From positions 7,628,501-7,692,500 of the forward strand of contig NC_063260.1 of assembly GCF_019578655.1 (NCBI RefSeq): a stretch of DNA of 64,000 nucleotides, written 5' to 3'. Positions 46,136 to 58,157 of the stretch are shown one piece after another. Below the pieces are notes generated by a model, which saw only the letters and a list, made by a program, of their open reading frames with translations, ran no database searches and was not told the DNA's origin. Made by a program: the position numbers and the translations under genes. Within the stretch, counting starts at the first letter, position 1, and each line of letters starts with the position of its first letter. The stretch comes from Ricinus communis (lineage: Eukaryota > Streptophyta > Magnoliopsida > Malpighiales > Euphorbiaceae).

Positions 46136-49100
46136 ATTATTTTTTTCTGATTTTTTCGTTAATTATTTTTTTCAGATATGTAGTCAATGAATATGGTTGT
46201 TTTGCAATAAATATATAAATCATTATAGTTTGGGATAGCTATCCAATTTAAAATGATGGACCTAGTATTAAAAATTAAGATTATAATTGATGAGATTCCA
46301 ATTTCAGCATTGGCTTTAAATAATACAGAAACAGATAATTATAGAGAATAGGTGCTCTGTTTTCTTCAAATGAGCAACCTGTGATTCATAATTCAAGCGC
46401 TTATTAACAATATGGTTATATGTCCTTGACTGTGATAGACAATAAAATTGAAAGCAATGATCAGCCAATAACAGATTTCAAACTCAAAAAGGTAGCCCAC
46501 ATTGCACCAAAATCATAAAAATTATTTTTTATTGTCTATTTTGTCCCTCTTATTTACCCGGAAAATCACTTTAGCACTTCGTCTTTTTTATTTTTCAATC
46601 ATGCCCATATTTTGTTTAAAATCTTTGGTCTTGGAAAAGTGAGAAAAAAAAATAATTGTGTAAAGATTAAAGAGAAAATAGAAATAGAGAATGAGTGGCG
46701 GAGAGAACAGAGAGTGAGGACTCAATTCTTTTTAGTTTTGGGTCTGCTGGCATTTGTAAGCGGACTTCAAGGCCAACAAACATGCCTCTTGTGATCAATT
46801 GAAGGGCTCATATGCTGCTTTTTAGACAAGATAGGGATATGATTAGACCAAAAAAAACATGAAGTATCACAGTGACTTTTGGAGAAAAAATTAGGGGGAA
46901 ATTGGAACTTCTTCCTTTGGCAAATTATAGGGCAATTTTCTTGAATGTTGGAAATCACGGGACCCCTGCTTTCATCATATCTCTGCCCAATAATTAACTT
47001 GCTGAAGGGTCTTTTTCTTCTTTCTTTATTTTCTTTTAATTTCACTCCCTTTCTCATTTTTTAATTTTTAACAATAACATGATGCTTAAGGGTTGTCTAC
47101 TTCTAGAGAATTATTTTCATGTTCAATTTTCAGTTTTTTTTTTCTTTACTTCCAAGTTTTCCTAATTTCTTATTCCATTTGGAAAAAAAAAAAGAAAAAT
47201 TAGAAATTTAAGATAAGAGCCACTAAGAAACAGAAATATGTGTTAGTGTAGATAAACATAGTAAAGATTACTAGTGGTATCCATGAATATATGGCTCCAT
47301 ATTCTTTTAATATAAAATATTAAAATAATATTTTCTACAATCAAAAATAAGTATAGAAATTTAAAAAATATTTATTTACTTTTCAATTTTAAAATATTAT
47401 ATTAACCAAATATGAAACTCTTGCTTTTTCTATTTTCGAAGAAGAATTGTCTAGAAAATAGCTTCGATTTCACATAACTAAATAGTCATTATTAGATCGT
47501 CTCTTTCGGTCTTTATGAAAGAATAAAAGTAATAAAAAAAATTAATTATTAAACAGAAGAAACATGTCTCTAATTATTTTTATAAATAATATGAGCATAA
47601 CAAATATATTATAAAACTATCTATTATTTTACAAGAGTGTCTCGCAATAAAATACAAATAAAGTGTAAAAACTGTTACTTCAAAAAGATAAAAAAAGAAA
47701 AGAAAAAGGATTCTCATTTAGACTTTGAGTGGTGTAGCACTAGTTTATATATATTATCACCTCACGGGTCACCACATTGTGTTGCCGAGGAGAATGTTCG
47801 ATGGAAACAACTAACAATGCCATTGCCAAGGCATTATGTGGGGTATTCACTCACATTGAGGCAGGCAGCTACCCTTCTCTTCTATATATTCAGTTCACCT
47901 CTTGCCCATGAATGGCCACACTAGTTCACATGCCCCCATCTTTCATTCCACCAAATTCTCATGTTCCTATACCCCAACTTGGGTTCCCTTTTTTATTTTT
48001 CTTTTCGCCCTTTATGAACAAAAGAATGTTATGGCATAGTTCACAACATAAAGAAAAATGACCGGAATTTAGACCTTGAGTTTGAGACTTCTTTTCTTCA
48101 AATGTGATTATTTATTTTTTATTTTATGAAATTTTTTTATAAGTTTAAATTGTTAAAAGTTTAGACTAATTTCACTGTAGGTTACACAAAAACTTATGAC
48201 ATGATAATCTAAATTGATAATCCTACCTACAAAGAAAGAGCTTTCAAAAAGGTGAGTAAAAAAAAAAAAGAACTTTAATGTCGATTGAACAAATTGTGCC
48301 ACATAAATCACATCATAGCTAGGTCATACTGTGATCCCAATATTATTATTTAGTCTTGTAGAAAGTAGCTAAAACAAATCTCACAGCACATGTTTGGAAA
48401 TTAAAGAAAGAAACCAAAACAAAAAAGGAAAAAAAGAATTCATAATTTGAGTGATATATCATTCTATCATCACACTCATTCGGCCTACCAATGTGTTGGC
48501 TTACATCTTCAGTGGCTAGTAAAGGTCTTAGGAAAACCTGAAGAAAAAACACTATTAATCATAATAATAAAAATTATAGAATTCACGGATGTTGTGGTAA
48601 AGTTATTAACATTTTTTTAATCTAATCTTAGCCATGATTGATTAAAGCTAACAATTAACTAATAGAATATCAAAGGAATACAAGCGTTGATGGTACGTAT
48701 CCTTTGGATTTTTGGAAGGCGACATGATTTGTGGGGTGCTATTGAATTTGAGAAGAGCCATGAATTGGTGTTCACATGTTCTAAAGTTTTCTACTTCACA
48801 CTTTTACATTAGAAAAAAGTAGTTGCCAGTAGCAGATGGATTGCAATGAGAATTTTAGACCAGAAAACAGCTTGTTACAGGTTGTCTGAAAACACACATT
48901 TTGTTGGGATGTAGAAATGAACAAGTAGATGCAGCAGTATTGTATTTTCAAGGTGCCACATGATAGTTTCCAGACACTGAAATCCAAAGGGCCAGATTTT
49001 ACTTCCAGAAAAATCTTTGCCTCACCCCGCTACCCCAACTCAATTTTGTTTTTATCAATTAAACTGCATTAAAAAGAAAAAGAAGAACAAGTATTACCTC

Positions 49101-50346
49101 AAATTTTGTTTGGGATTTGTTCAGAAAGGTGCAAATCTTTTGTAACCCTATGAATAAGAAGAAAACAAGGCAGAGACCTGAAGCTGTCTCATGAAAATGG
49201 TTTACCTGTGTCGAAATATAATTTACAATCCAACGGTATTATAATTAAACAAATACAGAAACCAAAAACAGCACCCATGGCACCAAGTCAGGTTTTTTCA
49301 GTCACTGGAACAACTCATATTTGGATCCTCAAATGGAAACCAGCACATTCTCAGTTTCCTCTTTCCAAAATAGATAAACTCCTATACACTGCTTCATCAG
49401 TATATGCATATTACAGAAAATGGACTAGCATAATAGTACCAACTTTGGCAACAGCCATCAAAATCTAACAGAGTATCATATCTTTCCAGTTTGATAGATT
49501 AGACGATTACTCGAGTATTCTGGTTATCCTAGCCTTGTACTTGGTTCTTGTTTCTCTCATTTGTGTAAAGCTTCATTAGGCCTTACCTGATTCTCACTTT
49601 TGATCGCTTAAAAGTGGTTGGGATGCAGGAGCTGTCAAATAGAAAGAGATAACACAAAATAAGTCCAAATTAAAGTAGCAATAGAAAATGCTGAAGCAGA
49701 TGCAGCCAAAAAGGAGGAGAAAGAAATGGAGACTTGGCTGGGGTTTAGCGCACAGATGTATAACGAGAAGGAAGAGAGAAATAATCATCTACCATTTCAC
49801 TAAATATAAAAAAGAAAATGAGGGAAAATTATCAGTTCTCATCCGGTGCAGCAGAATGATATGCATGTTCTAAAATGAAAGTTTTACTAGCATCAAGATT
49901 TTCGGGCCCTGGCCAATAACTGGCCCACGAGTGCAACATTATTTCATGTTTTTGCACCCATTGCCATTACTTCTCAGTTCTCTATTATCAATGGGCGCAT
50001 AGAGCCACCAGCAGGCTATATATCTTCAATAGAGATTGACCCACCATGGCTTATTGGTTAAATGCTCAGGCAGCAAGCCAAAACCAACTGTTGGTGTTTG
50101 GCACTGCCTATGCTTATAGGTGTCTTGTTCACCTATAATTCCTCACCGGATGATCAGAATACACTAGGTACATGGTAAAAGCTGCAGCAAGGGTAAGGAT
50201 GTACTCAACTAAGGAAACTATTTCTGCAGTTTGAATCTGCAAGCTCCTGTTAACAATTGAGCAACCTACCATTCTGATGCAGACAAGAAAAAGCTTAAGA
50301 AAAACCAAGTTCAAAGAATTCAGATATCTAGAGTTAGGATATAACA
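46136..50346. other. intergenic region
   Basis: No gene could be supported. A patch of higher GC and complexity at 47740-47960 contains a CTATATAT-type box at 47881-47889 but no substantial reading frame. 48680-49170 and 49490-50330 are also fairly complex but show no conserved motif. Confidence 0.35.
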
Positions 50347-50799
50347 TGTCACAGTTTCAATATTTAGGGGTATTTTTGTAATTATCAGCTTTGCAGGAAT
50401 GCTATTTTAGATTTCTCAAGTCTTTAATCTAATTGTTAAATCTTTATTCTTAATTCTTGTTGGTTTAGGATAAGTAAGTTTAAGGTTTAATTACTCCTAT
50501 AAATATCTAAGCTTGTCAATTTTTACTTTTCTGTATTCAGATTTCAGTTTAATATCATTATGGCAAAGGTTCTATATAGAATTGTGTGATTCCGTTCCTC
50601 CCTAGGTGTGATGCCGAAGGAATCCTTAGATGTGATGCCCAAGTACTTCTAAGTGACTCTTAGAAGATTTATCTTTCTCTTTGTTTTTCCTATCTTTTAC
50701 CAGATCTGAAACCCTTAACAGTTTCAGATTGTAACCTATCAAAACCTTCAGCTTTCGCAAATTAAACGTAGGACAGTTTTACTTAAAATCTGTCTTACA
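50347..50799 (+). mobile_element. possible solo LTR or TRIM-like element
   Basis: The block starts TGTCACAG and ends GTCTTACA, with TAACA before and TCACA after (one mismatch). Inside it has TATA-like CCTATAAATATC at about 50497-50508 and an LTR-like base composition. No second copy, PBS or PPT was found, so the boundaries are tentative. Confidence 0.35.
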
Positions 50800-51748
50800 T
50801 CACATTCTTACCCTCAAGGTAGATGCAATGAACCAATGAAAAACATGTAGAGAATACAAAATCAGGTCTCACATAAAGAGGGCAAGAAAACAATTTATTC
50901 GTAATAAGTAACTTCCAGTTCAGGAACATCTGTTTTAATTTTCTGCAGAAAACGTTTTAATTTCTCCCCTTCTGATTTTCATTTACTCAGTTGAAATTGA
51001 TACCTAAGCTGAATCAAATTAATAACTCTTTGGCTGTATTTTGAAGAAATGCTTGCAATCTAAATTGATAATCAAAGTAAAAAGAATTACTAACATAATT
51101 TAAGAATACCGTAAACACTTCAAAATTATCCTGAATCACACTTATCGCATAATGAATGTAGAGAAAGGAGAGGAGTTGAAGAATAAAAAATTAATAAGCA
51201 GTTACTGAACAAGATAAGATGCATAGAATTATCATTAGACATAATCCACTCATGGAAAGCATATTGAGAATGAGTTTTAACTACAAAATGAACAATAGCT
51301 ACCAAGCAATTGAATTCCAACCCAAATGAGCAGTTATTGAACAAGATAAGATGCGCAGGTGTCAAATGGCATTTAAATTAGTTAGTTTAAATATGCGACT
51401 GAAGCATGTTTATTACAACATAAATAATGTTTGTAAACTTGGATAAATATAAAATGAAACATTTCTAGACCTTTTCCCTTATGAGGATGGAGGGGAATGG
51501 GATGCAAATAGGTGGACTTCCCAGGAAAGTCATTTATGACCTTAATATTCAAGATTGGTCCCAGACTTAATTGTTGAAGCCTTAAAAGCCAACATGCTCT
51601 GCTAGACCTTATAAAGCATTATCTTTGACCGAAATTATTATATCAACAATTTTTAAAGAATACCCTACTTTGTCATTTCCAAAAGAAAGGCATAAATGCT
51701 AGGTAAGCATTCATTGATAATAAGCTATGCAGACTCCAATGAAGCTGG
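50800..51748. other. 3' flank of the transporter gene
   Basis: AT-rich with no gene. It includes a loose direct repeat of GTTATTGAACAAGATAAGAT type words near 51201 and 51332. Confidence 0.4.
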
Positions 51749-54275
51749 CTATGTAAACTGTATGTTTGTGAGTGTTTGTGTCAATGCAGTTCGCAGCATA
51801 CCTTCATTACTTTGCAATCCACTAGATGAAGGCATTATTTTACTAGTTTTCTCAGAAATTTCAGTTGCAACCTGACGTGATAAAAGAAGCCCAGCAACAA
51901 GAGCACCAACCATCAGCATCATAAAAACTGCATCCCATCCCATTGTTGAAAGAAACCCAGTGAAAAGAGGACCAAGAGCTGCACCAATTGAGCCAGTACC
52001 ATCAATGATGGCAGTCACAGTAGCCAGGGCCCGAGAATCCCCTCTCAAAGAACTGTGTGTGCCAAGGTCAGCAGAAACTGCAGTGGTGATGAGTGCATAT
52101 GGCCCATTTATAAATAAGCCGGCAATCATCATAAGTATAACGTTCATAGTCTTCGATACACTACCATACTGTCGGTACAAATACATGCAAGGAATTGCAG
52201 CATACATAAAACTGGTTGCTGTAATAGCTCGAGCTCTAAGTTTATCAGAGATGTAACCAGCAAGGATCCCACCAACAATGCCCCCAACATCAAATAGCGT
52301 AGATAGATTTCCAGCAGACTTCACAGACATGTACTCTCCACCAATTTCTACAAAGGAAAAAAAAAAAAAAAAAGAATAATAATAATAATAATAATAATAA
52401 TATTAATGATGATGATGGTAAGAATAATATAATGAACTACTGAAGTGGCAGAAAGGGCTAGCAATAAGGCTACTTGACCATTCCTAGAACATCTATAAGC
52501 TACATGACCAAGGAGCAGGAGCCCTAATGGTGAAGCGACAGGCCTTTGACATTAACTTATCAGCATGTTTACACATCTAGTAAATGAAAATAATACAGAG
52601 TAGTATATAAAGCAAATGAATCTAAGAATGAAGGAGATTGTAATTACTATCCTAATTCTGAACCTACAGGTCGAATTTAAAACTAAGTTATGATGAAACG
52701 ACAGCCTCTGAACTTATCAGGTGAATCAATTCCTTAATCTGGACCTGTTTGCAACAAAGGAGAACAGCAAGGTCAAGAGGATATAAAGAGGGAGAATATG
52801 CAAATGCCATTTGTAAAATCTAAAAGGGTGTCAATTTGAAATAGAATCAATAACAAGAAGAAGTGTGAAGTATGATCAAATCACAAGCTTGAAAATGAGA
52901 CTGCAGTTGGCACAATTATATATATTACAAGCCAAATTTAGACTCAGGTCTCAGCTGCAACTGTAGTTGTCACAACTACATATTTGGTTAAAATTATTGT
53001 TTTTGATTTTCTTTTTCCTGTGATGTTAAGCAGCATTATCCATTGCCATTTTTACAAAGAGGTAATATAACTATCCAATTTTATGGTAAAGAAACTGACT
53101 TTGCTTCCAGATTAATGCTACTGGCCTCTATGTACTAGAAAAATCCTATTCTAAATTTCAGCTCATTTATAATAGTAAACTCCTATCCTACACTTCTGAT
53201 TGATAGCAATAAAAGCAGGTAATAGACAAAAGGTGAGAGCAGAAAGAGAACCTGTTTGGCTAAGATAAAATGGGAGCCAGTACAAAAATGTATAAGCCAC
53301 AAGCTTGGAGAAAAATAAGCATAAGGCAAATGGTATAACTCCTGGTATCAAACAAGCTTCAAGAAGCCCAACTCCTTTCCTAAACGTGGATCCAGATCGA
53401 GCAATGTCATTATTCTCCTGTTCTGTAGTTTGTTTTGGTGTCTGAGCCTCCATATCACTAGGCACAGCATCTACCGTTGCTGTTGTTGAGGCATTAATAA
53501 AAGGAAATCCTACATCCTCTGGATAAGCAGCCAAGAACAAGAAGACTAATATGCCACCCATTACAATAAATCCACCTGGAAGTATAAAAGACCAACCCCA
53601 TCCATAATCCAATACACTAGCAGCAAGAAGAGACCCACTGATGTTCCCAACTGAAGTATGTGCATTCCAAACACCCATTATCAGTCCTCTTTTTCTTTTT
53701 CCAAACCAATTACCAATTACAGCTACAACAGATGGCCAGCCTGTGGCTTGAAACAAGCCGGCAAGCATTTGCATAAGCAAATAAAACCAAAAGACATGTA
53801 TATTCCAAAAGTATCCCATTCCAAACAAACCAACAAAAATACCACTACCAATCATACCAGATGTCAAAAACAACCTTAAATCCAATGTGTCACCTAAATG
53901 ACCAGCAACATACATACCCAATGAGTAACAAGCAAGAAAAGCAACATCAATCTCACCCAATTTTGATGTACCATCTGGTCCATTAAATGGATGCCAACCC
54001 TTATTTCCATGTCTACCCATTACAAATTCCTCTTTAATAAAAACGTTCCCAATTGGCCAAGGATACCCATCACCTGATGCTTTTTTGGGCTCAGGATCTA
54101 AAACACTTTTGACTATGCTACTGGGTTTTCTTGATGCATGATAAGTAGTATATGCTACGAAGGTAACCAACAAAATTACATATCTATAAGTATTCAAATT
54201 CCAATCTTTACCTCTTATTCTTCTAATAAGCAAAATCCCAGGCGGTGTTCTTCTCCTCTCTAAATTCCTAACCAT
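51749..54275 (-). CDS. glycerol-3-phosphate transporter-like MFS protein (SLC37 type)
   Basis: Two exons, 54275-53252 and 52347-51749, with a GT-AG intron of 904 bp; the split codon rebuilds SQTEIGGEYMSVKSAG; 540 residues. Features in order: a basic cytosolic head, TM1 (RYVILLVTFVAYTTYHASRK, with the family's YHxSRKP signature), a large loop (WHPFNGPDGTSKLGEID), then TM segments with LACYSLGMYVAGHLGD, QATGWPSVVAVIGNWF and KRGLIMGVWNAHTSVGN. A hydrophilic central loop follows (about residues 265-300), and TM7-12 include STLFDVGGIVGGILAGYISD. Plant relatives are annotated glycerol-3-phosphate permeases, some induced by phosphate starvation. They probably exchange glycerol-3-phosphate for phosphate, though plant substrates are poorly proven. 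The gene is divergent from bL19c, with 2.4 kb between start codons. Length and frame are normal. Confidence 0.9.
52359..52420. repeat. A-tract and (AAT)n microsatellite in the transporter intron
   Basis: An A run followed by (AAT)n and a short GATGATGAT stretch, just inside the 3' end of the intron (minus strand: a T-rich tract before the acceptor). Confidence 0.85.
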
Positions 54276-54649
54276 GTCTCTATATAATTAACTTAATCAA
54301 AACACGAGAGATCGAAAGTCTTGCGGGAAAGATCAATTCGCTTTTTTTTTTTTCTTCTTTTTTTTCTAAATGAGAGAACCCAGGAAAATGCAAAAAGCAT
54401 TGATCTGTGGTTAGTGAGAGGGAGAGAGAGAATGGCGGGAGGGGGACTGAGAGAGGAGATGGGAGATGACACGTAGGCAAAAATCAGGAATTTTTTTGGA
54501 CCGTTAAGTAGTGTGCTTTAATGCCACGCATGTAATAATGACAGACAGTGTCTTAGAATCAACCACGTTGTTTTCTTTCTTTCTTTCTGTTTACAGAGCA
54601 GAGGGTTTTTTCTTTAAGAAAAAAGTCTTTGATGGCCATTGCCTCTTGA

Positions 54650-54685
54650 CACGTGGCGAAACTAGCTTGAGTCTGTTAGCACGTG
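54650..54685. promoter_or_regulatory. pair of ABRE/G-box motifs upstream of the transporter gene
   Basis: CACGTGGC at 54650-54657 and CACGTGTC at 54680-54687, about 375-410 bp upstream of the transporter ATG. Both are canonical bZIP-type cores; function is inferred. Confidence 0.45.
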
Positions 54686-54908
54686 TCGTCGCCTCATAGC
54701 CAAAAGTACCGTGACTCATCGCGACCGGCTATTAGACGCAGAATTTGATAACAGAGTGAAGTGTGAACCTTGAAAGGCTCAGGTTCAATGGGGCTGGTCC
54801 AAGAAAGGGTCCGAATTTCCCAAATAGGCCGAAACATGACTGACTTAAACAGGTGGAACCGAAGCTCGATTAGGAATTTTAATTCACTTATGATGCTTAA
54901 ATTAAATT

Positions 54909-54916
54909 GGATATAC
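54909..54916. promoter_or_regulatory. P1BS-like element (GNATATNC)
   Basis: GGATATAC fits the PHR1-binding consensus, about 635 bp upstream of the transporter start. Chance occurrence is quite possible in AT-rich DNA. Confidence 0.3.
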
Positions 54917-54959
54917 ATTATTAGAGCCACCATGAAATCATATACAAATAACATAATAT

Positions 54960-56520
54960 AAATTTTCTCAAAAAATAATAATATAAATAAATTAAATTTT
55001 TATAAACGCACTTTTATGTTACATAAAATCATTAAAATCTCATAACACATATATGTGAACGATTAATTATTATTATAAAATTAATATTAAATTTTAATTA
55101 AAAAAGTTATTTGTTTCGCTAGTATAAATATTATTATACATACTATATAAAAAAAATGCCTTGACTATATAGTTATATAATTGAGACTTAACTCAAGAGG
55201 CGGAGGTCTCGATTGTCTATTAAACTTCTCATAAATAAAAAGAAAATTACTATCTGTGCAGATCGGATTGCCCTGCAGGTGCTTTGGTTTTGGCTGCTAT
55301 ATAATGTGCTGCAAGGTGCTTCTATTTTTGTTAAAACTTAAGGTTTCCCGTCGGTGTTTCTACCCTTAGGATATATGTATGTTCAAACCCTGCTTTTTTA
55401 AAAATAAACTTACACACTTTTTAGTGTTTAGTTTCTTTAACTACTAACTCCCAAAAGACTTAATTTATGAAATAAATTTTTATATTCATCCTCATCAGTA
55501 TAATTTAATCTAATAGAAAGTTCAATTTAATTTTTAAATTTATTATCAAAGCTACTCCGCAGTAATTAAATCAATATTTTTAAGTTGTTCTAATTTTCTA
55601 ATATAATATTTTTCTAAAAAATCATAGACAACATATTTTTATTTATTATTTATTAAAAAATCATAGGTAGTTCATTTTTATTTATTAATCTTTTATAATT
55701 AAACACACATAAGAAAAAAATAATTTATACAATTAAATATAAAAATAAAAACTGATCATAATAAATTAACACAAATAATTCATTTATTTATTTTAATAAA
55801 TTTTATATTAAATATTTTAGTATATATCGTAGTGAATTTTTTAAACTAAACTTTAATCATGAGTTTTGAGGATTAAAATAAGACGGTCACGATAATAATA
55901 ATAATAAATATTGAAAGTAGTTGCATATAAGAAAAAACATGAATTGATATTCAATACATTTCTAGTATATAAAATAAAAAGCAGCAAAAACTATTAATTT
56001 TCTTCATTAAAATTTTGAGAAAATATGAGTTATTGTTCTTTGTTATAATTTTAAAAGATAAAAAATAAGACTTATATTTTAAATTAAATTTAAATTTTAT
56101 ATTTTTATGTAATTATTATAAGATTTTAGAATGAATAATTTTATTTTTAAAATGATGTAATTATTAAAAATAAGTAATTTTTTTTACATATTTTATATTT
56201 AGACATAATAAATTTTTATTCTCATCATTTTTTATATTAATAATTAACCTATTATCTTATTTTTCTCATTATAAAATTATAAAAATTATCAATGAAATAT
56301 ATTTTTGAAAATAAATTAAACGTATAATAATATTTTTAAAATATTATTAAAAAATATAAAATATAACATTCAGTTAGTGATTTACATAGAATCTCTTTTT
56401 GAAGGAAAATATAAATTTGTATTCATGTAAATATAAACTATGATGAGAAGTTATATTTTTCTTTAAACACCAATTAACAGATTCTATTATGAAATAATGG
56501 GGTTTGGTTTTTCTTCCCCA
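54960..56520. other. AT-rich spacer between divergent genes
   Basis: Mostly A/T. A more complex patch at 55190-55400 looks like repeat debris. An (AAT)-like run sits at about 55892-55907. No gene seen. Confidence 0.4.
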
Positions 56521-56526
56521 CTCTAG

Positions 56527-56682
56527 CACGTGCCTATCGAAAACACGCACGGTCATAACTCCTCTCCTTCATCGGATAAGGTTTTTTTTCCCTGCTTACA
56601 AACCTCACTAGAAAACCAGTGTCAAACCATGGCTTCTTTTGATTGACTACCCTTAATTTCCCCTATTCTGCAAAAACCCTAG
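56527..56682 (+). promoter_or_regulatory. bL19c promoter: G-box, I-box and telo-box
   Basis: CACGTG at 56527-56532, GATAAG at 56575-56580 and AAACCCTAG at 56674-56682, the last probably in the 5' UTR. Telo-boxes are frequent near the start of plant ribosomal-protein genes; G-box plus I-box pairs are typical of light-regulated plastid-protein genes. Confidence 0.45.
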
Positions 56683-56705
56683 TTTCTACCTCTCAAAAGA
56701 AAAGA

Positions 56706-58157
56706 ATGGCCTCCAAAATTCTTCCCCAGGTACTCTCAATTCGAATGAATTGGCATATTCCTTTACATTTCTATTTCATTTTCTTTATCTCTTCTTGTTT
56801 ATCTTTGAAATTTGCAGGCACTAGTATTGATTCCAATAAACCCTACTCAATGTCCACCGCCGAGAAAGTTAGGGTTTTCCGCTGCAGTTCATCGAAGTTG
56901 CTCCTCACTCTCCAATTCTACTTGTCGGGTTTCACTTTCATCAAATTCATTTGGTTCAAATCTTGACTCAATCATCTCCGCATTTGCCAAACAAAGGTTT
57001 ATCGCGAGAGCTGAATCAGAAGAATCTGCAGCCGCAGAAGTAGCTGAAGAAGAAAGTGAAGTTCTTGAAGTTGAAGGACAAGAAGAAGCGAAGGCCGAAG
57101 AAATAGAGATAGAACCAAGAAAGCCCATAATTAAACTTGGAGACATAATGGGGGTACTTTATTTATTGATTCTGTTTCTTTTTTAATTTCTGCCAAAGTT
57201 GTTTCTGTTGTGCTGATGATATAATTGATATTAGTATTGTTTGTCCAGATATTGAATAGGAGAGCAGTTGAGGCATCAGAGAATGAAAGGCCAATTCCTG
57301 ATATCAGGACTGGAGATATACTGCAGATTAAATTGGTAATTATCTTTTGTATTTCTATATTTCTCATCTGGAGCGTTAATGTTGTTTTAGCAAAAATATT
57401 CCTTTTGAGATATAATCTACTTGGTCTGTTTTCCAGGAAGTACCGGAGAATAGGCGTAGGCTGTCAATTTACAAAGGAATTGTAATTTCAAGGCAAAATG
57501 CTGGTATTCATACTACCATTAGAGTTCGGAGAATTATTGCTGGTATTGGTGTCGAGATTGTTTTTCCACTGTGAGTCGCTCGCTTCTATTTATGTTAGTT
57601 TGTTAAGCAATGTAGACTTGTTTGCAGTCATCTAGCCATACAAGAGAGTTTTGGACAACTGACACAGTAAAAGTATAATGTTTTGTTAATTTCGCATCAA
57701 TATCCCTAGCGTAATGGCTAGTGTTTTTAAAGCCAACATATTTGCTATACTATAATAAGTTGGATTCTGTCCCATTTTTCTCGGCATGAATTCTCCATAA
57801 CATCAGAGTCCCAAAGTATTGAAGCAATAACAGTAATTTGCGAGACGTTGAATCTTTGCAATCAGGAAATGCTATGCATATCTAAGCATGGTGATGGAAG
57901 GATACAAGTACAAGCAATTGTTAGATTGTATAATGTGCTGTTGCTATTTCCCGATATTTAAATTTCTTTTTGTTAATGTTTTTCTTAGTTTTGAGTGATT
58001 AAAGCTTAAGTTTATACCATGACTAAATGAGTTCTTTTGCGGTAACAGCTACTCACCAAATATCAAGGAAATAAAAGTAGTCAAACACAGGAAGGTCAGG
58101 AGGGCAAGGTTGTACTATCTGAGAGACAAGCTCCCCAGGCTGTCCACCTTTAAATGA
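56706..58157 (+). CDS. RPL19: plastid 50S ribosomal protein L19 (bL19c)
   Basis: Five exons: 56706-56729, 56818-57153, 57249-57335, 57437-57570 and 58049-58157. All are GT-AG and keep frame; 229 residues. The N-terminal part (about 1-75) is rich in Ser, Arg and hydroxylated residues and lacks acids, as a chloroplast transit peptide. An acidic Glu/Ala-rich extension follows (about 75-105), as in plastid forms. The L19 core runs from about residue 108: [20 protein letters not shown], then [39 protein letters not shown], and the basic end [13 protein letters not shown]. It is a component of the large plastid ribosomal subunit, near the interface with the small subunit. The tiny first exon (eight codons) is unusual but splices cleanly. 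Confidence 0.93.

Noticed and set aside
51960..52256. Plus-strand 98-codon frame over the transporter
   Set aside because: Antisense shadow of exon 2 of the minus-strand transporter.
53163..53251. 29-codon extension of the first transporter exon to a stop at 53163
   Set aside because: It is intron read-through; splicing at 53252/52347 restores the conserved SQTEIGGEYMSVKSAG sequence.
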